From contig CALALP010000052.1 of the NCBI GenBank assembly GCA_937925515.1, positions 1-5,320 of the forward strand: a DNA stretch of 5,320 nucleotides. The letters are read 5' to 3'. The notes beneath the pieces were generated by a model, which worked only from the letters and a program-made list of their open reading frames with translations, was not told where the DNA came from and made no database searches. The position numbers were made by a program, and so were the translations under genes. The stretch comes from an uncultured Lachnoanaerobaculum sp. (GTDB lineage Bacteria; Bacillota; Clostridia; Lachnospirales; Lachnospiraceae). Below, piece by piece: positions 1-5,283 of the stretch; within the stretch, counting starts at the first letter, position 1; each line of letters starts with the position of its first letter.

Positions 1-2
1 GG

Positions 3-782
3 CAGCTAAAGCCGGCATACAATGTACAGATAGCAGTAGAGAATTATTTTATTGTACATAGTTATGTAAGTAATGATCGTACAGATTATAACACATTAAT
101 TCCGGTTCCCCAAAAGCATAAGGAAGCGTTTGGATCGGTACTTGAAGAAGTGACAGCAGACAGTGGCTATTGTAGTGAGAAAAATCTCTTATATTTAAAA
201 GAAAATAAGATAGATAGTTATATAAAACTACAGGATCATGAAAAGAGAAAAACAAGAGCATATAGTAAAGATATAGGTAAACACTATAACATGAAGACAA
301 TGGTATTTGAGGACGAGCAAGTCTATATCTGTCATGACGGTCGTGAACTGAGACATATCAACACAGAAAAGAAAGAACAGAATGGTTATACACAAACATA
401 TGAGGTATATGGATGTTCAGACTGTAGTGGATGTGAACATAAGCCTAAATGCTTATACAAATATAATCCTGATAAAGATATTGATAAGAACAAAGTGATG
501 AAGATCAATGAAGTATGGGAAGAGCTTCGAGAGAAATCACATGCTAACATACAGAGTGAAAAAGGTATTCTGAAACGACAGACACGCTCTATTCAAACAG
601 AAGGTCATTTTGGGGATATTAAAGAGAATGAAGATTTCCGACGCTTTAACTATCGTACTTCAGATAAGGTTTATAAAGAATTTATGCTTTTTGCAATAGG
701 AAGAAATATAAATAAATATCATCGTTTTCTCTATGCCAAACTAAAGAAATTTGAAGGAAAACTACAGGAGAAAACAGCATAG
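3..782 (+). CDS. IS1182 family transposase, C-terminal part (5' end outside window)
   Basis: The frame is open from base 3 to the TAG at 780-782, giving 259 residues of the C-terminal part of a transposase. IS1182 family proteins are usually around 450-550 residues, so roughly half is visible. Visible marks, numbered from base 3, are as follows. The opening QLKPAYNVQIAVEN is the 'k.gYNvQ.a.d' block typical of the family. The TADSGY motif follows, with D53 as the likely second catalytic Asp. A cysteine cluster C-x2-C-x2-C-x5-C (bases 414-452) sits in the insertion before the last catalytic residue. The block EGHFGDIKENEDFRRF has its Glu at bases 600-602 as the likely final catalytic residue, followed seven residues later by Lys. 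The GTG at 150 could pass for a start codon but lies inside this domain, so it is an internal Val. No frameshift or stop is visible. Arg codons are a mix of CGN and AGA. Function is cut-and-paste or copy transposition of its own IS. Confidence 0.9.
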   Translation, partial: QLKPAYNVQIAVENYFIVHSYVSNDRTDYNTLIPVPQKHKEAFGSVLEEVTADSGYCSEKNLLYLKENKIDSYIKLQDHEKRKTRAYSKDIGKHYNMKTMVFEDEQVYICHDGRELRHINTEKKEQNGYTQTYEVYGCSDCSGCEHKPKCLYKYNPDKDIDKNKVMKINEVWEELREKSHANIQSEKGILKRQTRSIQTEGHFGDIKENEDFRRFNYRTSDKVYKEFMLFAIGRNINKYHRFLYAKLKKFEGKLQEKTA

Positions 783-846
783 TAAAAAATGCAAAAGCAA
801 AATTTCAGCCAAGGGGGTTTTATGCCCCAAAATAGACAGTATTATA

Positions 847-908
847 GAAAAACAAAATATCCTGACAAAGTCACAAAGCCAAAACGCCTTGTATTTGTCA
901 GGATATTT
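847..908 (-). terminator. Hairpin with minus-strand T-tract, possible terminator of the DAHP synthase gene
   Basis: Bases 855-869 (aaatatcctgacaaa) and 894-908 form a perfect 15-bp inverted repeat. Read on the minus strand, the 24-nt interval can add about 7 further pairs (ACAAGGC with GCTTTGT, one of them G-U) around a GTTTTG loop. The minus strand then continues TGTTTTTCT. This resembles a Rho-independent terminator 63 nt behind the minus-strand DAHP synthase stop at 971-973. The plus strand after the stem (CTATTTTGTTC) is a weaker T-tract, so bidirectional action between the convergent transposase and aro genes is possible. The stem is AT-rich, so efficiency is uncertain. It lies inside the inferred IS, which would mean that the IS supplies the terminator. 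Confidence 0.5.
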
Positions 909-940
909 CTATTTTGTTCTGTAGGGATTAAAATTCAGTA

Positions 941-955
941 TTTCCCGACAGCCCC
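941..955 (+). repeat. Right terminal inverted repeat of the IS1182-type element
   Basis: The sequence tttcccgacagcccc sits at the junction between the transposase tail and the DAHP synthase gene. Its reverse complement begins GGGGCTGTCG, the same as the reverse complement of the right end of the small element at 3594-3608. The motif ACAGCCCC occurs three times on the plus strand here (948-955, 3601-3608, 3656-3663), each at an inferred element end. The matching left end is outside the window. Confidence 0.7.
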
Positions 956-970
956 ATTATTAAAATACCT

Positions 971-1999
971 CTAAATTCCCTCTGAAATACTTAAAAGTAA
1001 TTTTTTTGTATCTTCCCACCCAAGGCAGGGGTCAGTTATAGATTTACCATAGATATGCTCGCCTATTTTTTGAGACCCCTCAACTAAGTAACTTTCTATC
1101 ATAACCCCTTTTATGAAATCATTTAATATTTTAGAAGTCTTTTTAAGATAGAGTGTTTCTCTAACTATTCTAAGCTGTTCCTTGAATTGTTTAGCTGAAT
1201 TTGAATGATTTGCGTCTATAATTACAGTAGGATTTTTAATATCATAGTTTCCATACATTTTAAATAAGAGCATTAAATCTTCATAGTGATAATTTACAAC
1301 TGTATTTCCATATCTATCTGTTGCACCTCTTAAAATAGCATGTGCAAGTTTATTTCCGTCTGTTTGTATTTCCCAACCTCTATGAATACATTCATGAGGT
1401 TTTTGTGCAGTGTAAATAGCATTTAGCATGACACTTAAATCTCCACTTGTGGGGTTTTTCATGCCTACAGGAATATCACAGGCACTTGCAATAAGTCTAT
1501 GTTGCTGATTTTCAACTGACCTTGCTCCAATAGTCATATAGCTTACTAAATCATTTAGATAATCAAGGTTTTCAGGATATAGTATTTCGTCAGCAGTAAA
1601 AAGATTTGTTTCTTCAATAACTCTTAAATGTATTTTTCGGCTTGCTATAATTCCCTTTAATATATCAGGCTCTTTTTCAGGGTTTGGTTGATGAAGTAGA
1701 CCTTTATAGCCGTCGCCGGTAGTTCTAGGTTTATTGGTGTAAACTCGTGGAATTATGATAAGTTTATCAGATAATTCTTTTTTGAGTGTATTTAATCTAT
1801 TTACAAAATCGCATACTGCCTCTTCATTATCAGCAGAGCATGGACCTATTATAACTAAAAATTTATCTTTTTTACCTGTAAGTGTTTCATATACTTCTTT
1901 GTCAAATTTCTGTTTTTTTAGAACTAACTCATCTTTGAGAGGATAACTTGACTTAATATCATCAGGAGAGGGTAAAATGTTTAAATATTTAAAACTCAT
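971..1999 (-). CDS. aroG: 3-deoxy-7-phosphoheptulonate (DAHP) synthase, class I-alpha (AroG/AroF/AroH type)
   Basis: Condenses phosphoenolpyruvate with erythrose 4-phosphate to DAHP, the first committed step of the shikimate pathway, in the cytoplasm. The 342-residue product is close to E. coli AroG (350) and appears full length. Landmarks in order: GPCSADN with Cys54, PRVYTNKPRTTGDGYKG (PEP-binding region, Arg85 and Arg91-92), GARSVENQQHR (158-167), VGMKN with Lys181, ILRGATDR with Arg224, DANHSNS with His265, MIESYLVEG with Glu302, and YGKSITDPCLGWED with Asp323. Cys54, His265, Glu302 and Asp323 correspond to the family's metal ligands. No ACT or chorismate-mutase domain is present, so this is the I-alpha class. 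The ATG at 1999-1997 is preceded by AAGGAG (2010-2005) five bases away. The gene diverges from tyrS. The symbol marks the family only: Phe-, Tyr- and Trp-sensitive paralogues cannot be told apart safely. The position that I align to the AroG effector-site Ser180 is Asp175. Confidence 0.95.
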   Translation of the reverse strand: MSFKYLNILPSPDDIKSSYPLKDELVLKKQKFDKEVYETLTGKKDKFLVIIGPCSADNEEAVCDFVNRLNTLKKELSDKLIIIPRVYTNKPRTTGDGYKGLLHQPNPEKEPDILKGIIASRKIHLRVIEETNLFTADEILYPENLDYLNDLVSYMTIGARSVENQQHRLIASACDIPVGMKNPTSGDLSVMLNAIYTAQKPHECIHRGWEIQTDGNKLAHAILRGATDRYGNTVVNYHYEDLMLLFKMYGNYDIKNPTVIIDANHSNSAKQFKEQLRIVRETLYLKKTSKILNDFIKGVMIESYLVEGSQKIGEHIYGKSITDPCLGWEDTKKLLLSISEGI

Positions 2000-2032
2000 T
2001 TTTGCTCCTTGTTTCTTTTGCTATAATCGTTT

Positions 2033-2061
2033 ATATTAGAATAATAAGGTTTTGATGTCAA
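2033..2061 (-). promoter_or_regulatory. Sigma-A-type promoter of the DAHP synthase gene
   Basis: On the minus strand there is a perfect -35 TTGACA (2061-2056), a 17-bp spacer and a -10 TAATAT (2038-2033, 4 of 6 to consensus). Transcription would start near 2026, leaving a leader of about 27 nt that holds only the ribosome binding site. There is no room for a leader peptide or attenuator, so control, if any, should be by a DNA-binding regulator or by enzyme feedback. Confidence 0.75.
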
Positions 2062-2066
2062 GAATA

Positions 2067-2094
2067 TTGAAATGATGACAGATTTAAATATAAT
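2067..2094 (+). promoter_or_regulatory. Sigma-A-type promoter of tyrS
   Basis: TTGAAA (2067-2072), a 16-bp spacer and a perfect TATAAT (2089-2094). The expected start site near 2101 leaves an untranslated leader of only about 16 nt before the ATG at 2117. This rules out the long T-box leader common on clostridial tyrS genes, provided this is the only promoter. The -35 box lies 5 bp from the -35 box of the divergent DAHP synthase promoter. Confidence 0.7.
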
Positions 2095-2104
2095 TTGTAA
2101 GTAT

Positions 2105-2110
2105 GGAGGA
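2105..2110 (+). promoter_or_regulatory. Ribosome binding site that fixes the tyrS start
   Basis: GGAGGA lies 6 nt before the ATG at 2117. It directly abuts the in-frame ATG at 2111, which is too close to be used. The more upstream in-frame ATG at 2072 lies within the -35 box and has no Shine-Dalgarno sequence. Confidence 0.8.
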
Positions 2111-2116
2111 ATGAAA

Positions 2117-3340
2117 ATGAATTGTTATGAGGAACTAAAGGAGAGAGGGCTAATTGCACAAACTACCAATGAAGAAGAAATAAGTAAGATGATAAATGAG
2201 GGAAAAGCTACATTTTACATAGGTTTTGACCCTACTGCCGATAGTTTACATGTTGGTCATTTTATGGCATTATGTCTTATGAAAAGACTTCAAATGGCAG
2301 GAAATAAACCTATTGCACTTGTAGGTGGTGGAACAGGAATGATAGGAGATCCAAGTGGAAGAACTGACCTTAGAAATGTCATGACTACTGAAACTGTTGA
2401 TAGAAATGTAGAATGTTTTAAAAAGCAAATGTCTAGGTTCATAGAGTTTGGAGAGGGTAAGGCAATGCTTGTAAATAATGCAGACTGGCTTAGAGATTTA
2501 AACTATATGGATTTTATTCGTGATATAGGACCACATTTTTCAGTAAACAATATGCTTAGGGCAGAATGTTATAAGCAGAGAATGGAAAAGGGCTTATCAT
2601 TCTTAGAGTTTAACTACATGATACTTCAAAGCTATGACTTTTTAATGCTTTACAATAAGTATGGCTGTAATATGCAGTTCGGAGGAGATGATCAGTGGTC
2701 AAATATGCTTGGTGGAACTGAACTTATAAGGAGAAAACTTGGAAAAGATGCTCATGCTATGACAATTACCCTACTTTTAAATTCAGAGGGTAAGAAAATG
2801 GGAAAAACGGTTTCAGGTGCAGTTTGGCTTGATCCGGAAAAGACAAGTCCATTTGAGTTCTATCAATATTGGAGAAATGTACAGGACGCAGATGTTTTAA
2901 AATGTATTCGCATGCTTACATTTTTACCTATTGAAGAGATTAGAAAAATGAATAGTTGGGAGGGAGCAGAACTTAATACTGCAAAGGAAATTTTAGCTTA
3001 TGAACTTACAAAGCTTGTGCATGGAGAAGAAGAGGCACAAAAAGCAAAAGATGCAAGTAAAGCACTTTTTGCAGGTGGAAATGATTTAGCAAATGTTCCG
3101 TCAGTAAGTTTATCAGATGATGACTTTACAAATGATGAAATTGATATTATATCTGTCTTAGTAAAGGCAGGACTTTCAAACACACGTTCAGAGGCAAGGA
3201 GAAATGTTGAACAAGGTGGCGTATCAGTTGACGGAAACATTGTAAATGATATAAAGAAAACATTTCCAAAAACAGAGTTTGCAGGAGAGGGCAAGTTAGT
3301 AAAAAGAGGAAAGAAAAGTTTCTGTAAAGTAAAGTTGTAA
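2117..3340 (+). CDS. tyrS: Tyrosyl-tRNA synthetase (class Ic, TyrS type)
   Basis: Attaches tyrosine to tRNA-Tyr using ATP, an essential cytoplasmic step of translation. From the ATG at 2117 the product is 407 residues, near the 420 usual for bacterial TyrS. The Rossmann catalytic domain has the class I HIGH-type motif HVGH (45-48) and the KMSKS-type loop KMGKT (227-231). Tyrosine-pocket residues fit the family: Tyr34 in FYIGFDPT, Asp78 in IGDPS, Tyr167, Gln171 and Asp174 in YMILQSYDF, and GGDDQW at 189-194. The sequence FYQYWRNVQDADV (248-260) is the family's conserved block after the loop. The C-terminal S4-type RNA-binding domain runs from about residue 345 (LVKAGLSNTRSEARRNVEQGGVSVDG) and ends RGKKSFCKVKL. 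A longer frame to 2072 exists but lacks support. The gene is divergent from DAHP synthase, and pyrG follows on the same strand after 332 bp. No convincing terminator follows the stop before the small mobile elements. Confidence 0.97.
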   Translation: MNCYEELKERGLIAQTTNEEEISKMINEGKATFYIGFDPTADSLHVGHFMALCLMKRLQMAGNKPIALVGGGTGMIGDPSGRTDLRNVMTTETVDRNVECFKKQMSRFIEFGEGKAMLVNNADWLRDLNYMDFIRDIGPHFSVNNMLRAECYKQRMEKGLSFLEFNYMILQSYDFLMLYNKYGCNMQFGGDDQWSNMLGGTELIRRKLGKDAHAMTITLLLNSEGKKMGKTVSGAVWLDPEKTSPFEFYQYWRNVQDADVLKCIRMLTFLPIEEIRKMNSWEGAELNTAKEILAYELTKLVHGEEEAQKAKDASKALFAGGNDLANVPSVSLSDDDFTNDEIDIISVLVKAGLSNTRSEARRNVEQGGVSVDGNIVNDIKKTFPKTEFAGEGKLVKRGKKSFCKVKL

Positions 3341-3343
3341 ATA

Positions 3344-3372
3344 TTTACACATGTACTATAAAAATGTATAAT
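3344..3372 (+). promoter_or_regulatory. Sigma-A-type promoter for pyrG
   Basis: TTTACA (3344-3349, 5 of 6), a 17-bp spacer and a perfect TATAAT (3367-3372), beginning 3 bp after the tyrS stop. Transcription would start near 3379. The initial transcribed bases do not contain the GGGC run used for CTP-responsive G addition at Bacillus subtilis pyrG. The resulting pyrG leader would be about 290 nt, nearly all of it mobile-element sequence. Confidence 0.65.
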
Positions 3373-3399
3373 TTAATGTTGTTATTTCATGTAAGATAG

Positions 3400-3406
3400 A
3401 AAGGAG
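3400..3406 (+). promoter_or_regulatory. Orphan Shine-Dalgarno sequence, probably the ancestral pyrG ribosome binding site
   Basis: AAAGGAG lies about 20 nt inside the transcript expected from the pyrG promoter but has no usable gene behind it. A TTG at 3412 gives only three codons and the ATG at 3424 is followed at once by a stop. The outer small element begins at 3408. Joining 3407 directly to 3664 would place this site about 10 nt before the pyrG ATG, or 6-8 nt if a short target duplication is also removed. Confidence 0.5.
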
Positions 3407-3456
3407 AGAGGTTGTTACACTAAATGTAGATAGTTTTATGTACTTAAATAAGTTTA

Positions 3457-3608
3457 GAGGGTGTCGCAAAACAGCTATCCATGTGTATCTTGTCCCCCGT
3501 AGGGGGACAAGATACACAATAGAAAGTATTTAAATTAACAAATATAGTTTTCTTTGTATCTGTACAGAAAACATAGTTACTAATTAAAATTAATTTTTCG
3601 ACAGCCCC
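3457..3608. mobile_element. Inner MITE-like element with IS1182-type ends
   Basis: This 152-bp noncoding element has inverted ends. The left gagggtgtcgcaaaa (3457-3471) matches the reverse complement of tttttcgacagcccc (3594-3608) at 12 of 15 positions. It is flanked by TA on both sides (3455-3456, 3609-3610), a possible short target duplication. The right end matches the right end of the IS at 941-955 at 13 of 15 positions, and both carry ATTAAAATT shortly inside. It has no transposase. The interior holds a 17-bp perfect hairpin and a smaller 7-bp stem (3547-3553 with 3566-3572). I infer a non-autonomous derivative mobilised in trans by an IS of the family seen at the start of the window. 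Confidence 0.65.
3482..3518. repeat. Perfect 17-bp hairpin inside the inner MITE
   Basis: Bases 3482-3498 and 3502-3518 are exact reverse complements around a GTA loop, with an apex of CCCCC/GGGGG. It would fold very stably in a transcript of either strand. No T-tract follows on either strand, so it is not a canonical intrinsic terminator. It would lie in the 5' leader of pyrG transcripts, where it could pause polymerase, be cut by a double-strand nuclease, or help end tyrS read-through. Confidence 0.85.
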
Positions 3609-3672
3609 TAGTAAAAAAGGTAATACATAATTCATATATAAGAGATTTTAATGTAACAGCCCCAAGAGGAAA

Positions 3673-5283
3673 ATGCCGGTAAAATATGTATTTGTAACAG
3701 GTGGAGTGGTATCAGGATTAGGAAAGGGTATTACAGCTGCATCTTTAGGAAGACTTCTTAAAGCAAGAGGTTATAAGGTAACTATGCAAAAGTTTGATCC
3801 CTACATTAATATTGACCCGGGGACTATGAACCCAATTCAACATGGAGAGGTTTTCGTAACAAATGACGGAACTGAAACTGATTTAGATTTAGGTCATTAT
3901 GAGAGATTTATAGATGAGAGCTTGACACTTGGAGCAAATGTAACTACCGGGAAAATTTATTGGTCGGTTTTACAAAAGGAGCGACATGGAGATTTTGGAG
4001 GTGGCACTGTTCAGGTAATTCCTCATATAACCAATGAGATAAAGAGTAGATTTTATAGAAATCCTGCAACTAAGGATACAGAAATAGCTATAATAGAAGT
4101 CGGCGGTACAATAGGCGATATTGAAAGTCAACCATTTTTAGAGGCAATTAGGCAGTTCCAACATGATGTGGGTAAGGGAAATGCAATCTTAATACATGTA
4201 ACATTGATTCCTTATTTAAAGGCCTCACAAGAATTAAAGACAAAGCCTACTCAAGCCTCTGTTAAAGATTTGCATGCATTAGGCTTAAGACCTGATATTA
4301 TAGTGTGCCGTACGGAATATCCTCTCGATGACTCAATAAAAGATAAGATTTCTCTTTTTTGTAATGTTCCTCAGGAAAATGTTTTGCAAAATATGGATGT
4401 AGAGGTTTTATATGAATTGCCTTTAGTTATGGAAAAGGAAAAACTTGCACATGCTACTTGTAAAGCACTTAATATCCCTTGCCCTGAGCCTGATTTGTCA
4501 GATTGGGTTGAAATGGTGGAAAATTGGAAAAATCTTACAGGAGAGATAAATATTGCTTTAGTAGGAAAATATACTGCACTCCATGATGCTTATATATCAG
4601 TTGTAGAGGCACTTAAGGCGGCAGGTGCAGCCAATAGAACAAATGTAAATATAGAGTGGATTGATTCTGAGGAAGTAACTAAGGAAAGTGCAAGAGAACT
4701 TTTTAAAAATGTTTCAGGAATACTTGTTCCGGGAGGCTTTGGAAATAGAGGTGTAGAGGGTAAGATTAATGCTATTGAATATGCAAGAGAAAATAATATT
4801 CCTTATCTTGGATTATGTCTTGGAATGCAACTTGCAATAGTTGAATTTGCTAAGAATGTGTTAGGCTTTAAAGATGCACAGAGTATTGAATTTAACCCTG
4901 ATACTATGCACCCTGTAATTTCTCTTATGCCTGATCAAAATGGAGTAACTAATATCGGTGGAACACTTAGGCTTGGAGCTTATGATTGTTTTTTGGAAAA
5001 AGACAGCATTGCTTATAAGTTATATAAAACAGAGCAAATTTCTGAAAGACATAGACATAGATATGAAGTTAATAATGATTTTAGAGATAAGCTTACTGCA
5101 AATGGGCTTATGATTTCAGGGCTTTCGCCTGACGGAAGAATTGTGGAGATGATTGAACTTCCTTCACACCCATTTTTTGTGGCTACCCAAGCACATCCGG
5201 AGTTTAAGTCAAGACCTAACAGACCTCACCCACTTTTTAAAGGTTTTGTAGAGGCTGCTATTAAAGCAAAAAAGAATTTGTAA
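3673..5283 (+). CDS. pyrG: CTP synthase (glutamine-hydrolysing)
   Basis: Converts UTP to CTP with ATP and glutamine-derived ammonia, the last step of pyrimidine nucleotide synthesis, in the cytoplasm. The 536-residue product compares with 545 in E. coli and looks complete. The N-terminal amidoligase domain (about 1-270) has the P-loop GGVVSGLGKG (10-19), MQKFDPYINIDPGTMNP (38-54), QHGEVFV (56-62), DLDLGHYERF (70-79) and IEVGGTIGDIES (141-152). The C-terminal class I glutaminase domain (about 292-533) has PGGFGNRG (353-360), nucleophile Cys382 in GLCLGMQ, RHRHRYEVN (459-467) and the His508/Glu510 pair in HPEFKSRP. The ATG at 3673 gives the standard MPVKYVFVTGG start. Its present ribosome binding site is only AAGAGG, about 3 nt from the ATG, which is unusually close. 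A better site, AAAGGAG, is stranded at 3400-3406 beyond two small inserted elements. The gene has its own promoter at 3344-3372 and may also receive tyrS read-through. Confidence 0.97.
   Translation: MPVKYVFVTGGVVSGLGKGITAASLGRLLKARGYKVTMQKFDPYINIDPGTMNPIQHGEVFVTNDGTETDLDLGHYERFIDESLTLGANVTTGKIYWSVLQKERHGDFGGGTVQVIPHITNEIKSRFYRNPATKDTEIAIIEVGGTIGDIESQPFLEAIRQFQHDVGKGNAILIHVTLIPYLKASQELKTKPTQASVKDLHALGLRPDIIVCRTEYPLDDSIKDKISLFCNVPQENVLQNMDVEVLYELPLVMEKEKLAHATCKALNIPCPEPDLSDWVEMVENWKNLTGEINIALVGKYTALHDAYISVVEALKAAGAANRTNVNIEWIDSEEVTKESARELFKNVSGILVPGGFGNRGVEGKINAIEYARENNIPYLGLCLGMQLAIVEFAKNVLGFKDAQSIEFNPDTMHPVISLMPDQNGVTNIGGTLRLGAYDCFLEKDSIAYKLYKTEQISERHRHRYEVNNDFRDKLTANGLMISGLSPDGRIVEMIELPSHPFFVATQAHPEFKSRPNRPHPLFKGFVEAAIKAKKNL

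Larger units (their letters stand above)
1..955 (+). mobile_element. IS1182-type insertion sequence, right part only
   Basis: This is the right-hand portion of an insertion sequence whose left end lies outside the window. It contains the 3' part of a DDE transposase gene, about 160 bp of noncoding tail, and a terminal repeat at 941-955 (tttcccgacagcccc). The boundary at 955 is set by near-identity of this end to the right end of a small element at 3457-3608: 13 of 15 bases match, plus a shared subterminal ATTAAAATT at 927-935 and 3583-3591. Family assignment rests on the transposase. The element abuts the 3' end of the DAHP synthase gene, 15 bp behind its stop. The left end and target duplication cannot be seen, so whether the copy is intact is unknown. 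Confidence 0.75.
3408..3663. mobile_element. Outer MITE-like element, interrupted by a second element
   Basis: The ends form an imperfect inverted repeat. The left end gaggttgttacactaaat (3408-3425) matches the reverse complement of 3646-3663 at 14 of 18 positions. Further in, TTATGTA (3436-3442) is matched by TACATAA (3624-3630), so the arms could fold on each other. Without the inner element (3457-3608) it would be about 104 bp. It encodes nothing. Its terminal GRGGYTGT resembles the IS1182-type ends in this window, but the next bases differ (TAC versus CG), so it may belong to a different transposase subfamily. No clear target duplication is visible: the flanks are GGAGA on the left and AAGAGG on the right. 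It separates the pyrG promoter and orphan Shine-Dalgarno site from the pyrG start. Confidence 0.5.

Noticed and set aside
49..300. Minus-strand open frame of 83 codons
   Set aside because: It lies antisense to the transposase, is rich in Tyr/Leu/Ser from reversed AT-rich codons, and has no recognisable domain.
813..828. GGGG/CCCC hairpin in the transposase 3' tail
   Set aside because: It has only four pairs around a 7-nt loop and no T-tract, too weak to call a terminator.
789..974. Plus-strand 61-codon open frame behind the transposase
   Set aside because: It runs through the IS hairpin and terminal repeat into the DAHP synthase stop. It has no ribosome binding site and no recognisable protein character.
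1755..1946. Plus-strand 63-codon open frame
   Set aside because: It is antisense to the well-supported DAHP synthase N-terminus.
2022..2027. Plus-strand TATAAT as a tyrS promoter
   Set aside because: No acceptable -35 box lies 16-18 bp upstream. The pair at 2067-2094 is much better.
2072..2116. Upstream tyrS start at 2072, adding 15 residues
   Set aside because: It overlaps the tyrS -35 box, would lie before the predicted transcript start, has no Shine-Dalgarno site, and adds residues not typical of TyrS.
2998..3294. Minus-strand 98-codon open frame
   Set aside because: It is antisense to the tyrS C-terminal region, with Ser/Phe-rich composition typical of a shadow frame.
3373..3400. B. 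subtilis-style CTP-sensing attenuation of pyrG
   Set aside because: There is no GGGC-type initial transcribed sequence near the predicted start site and no terminator hairpin with a T-tract in the leader.
3444..3635. Minus-strand 63-codon open frame across the small elements
   Set aside because: It crosses both ends of the inner element and its hairpin and has no ribosome binding site. It is chance coding in a noncoding repeat.
3405..3668. AGAG as a target-site duplication of the outer element
   Set aside because: Using AGAG on both sides makes the inverted ends unequal by two bases, and the purine-rich flanks make short matches likely by chance.
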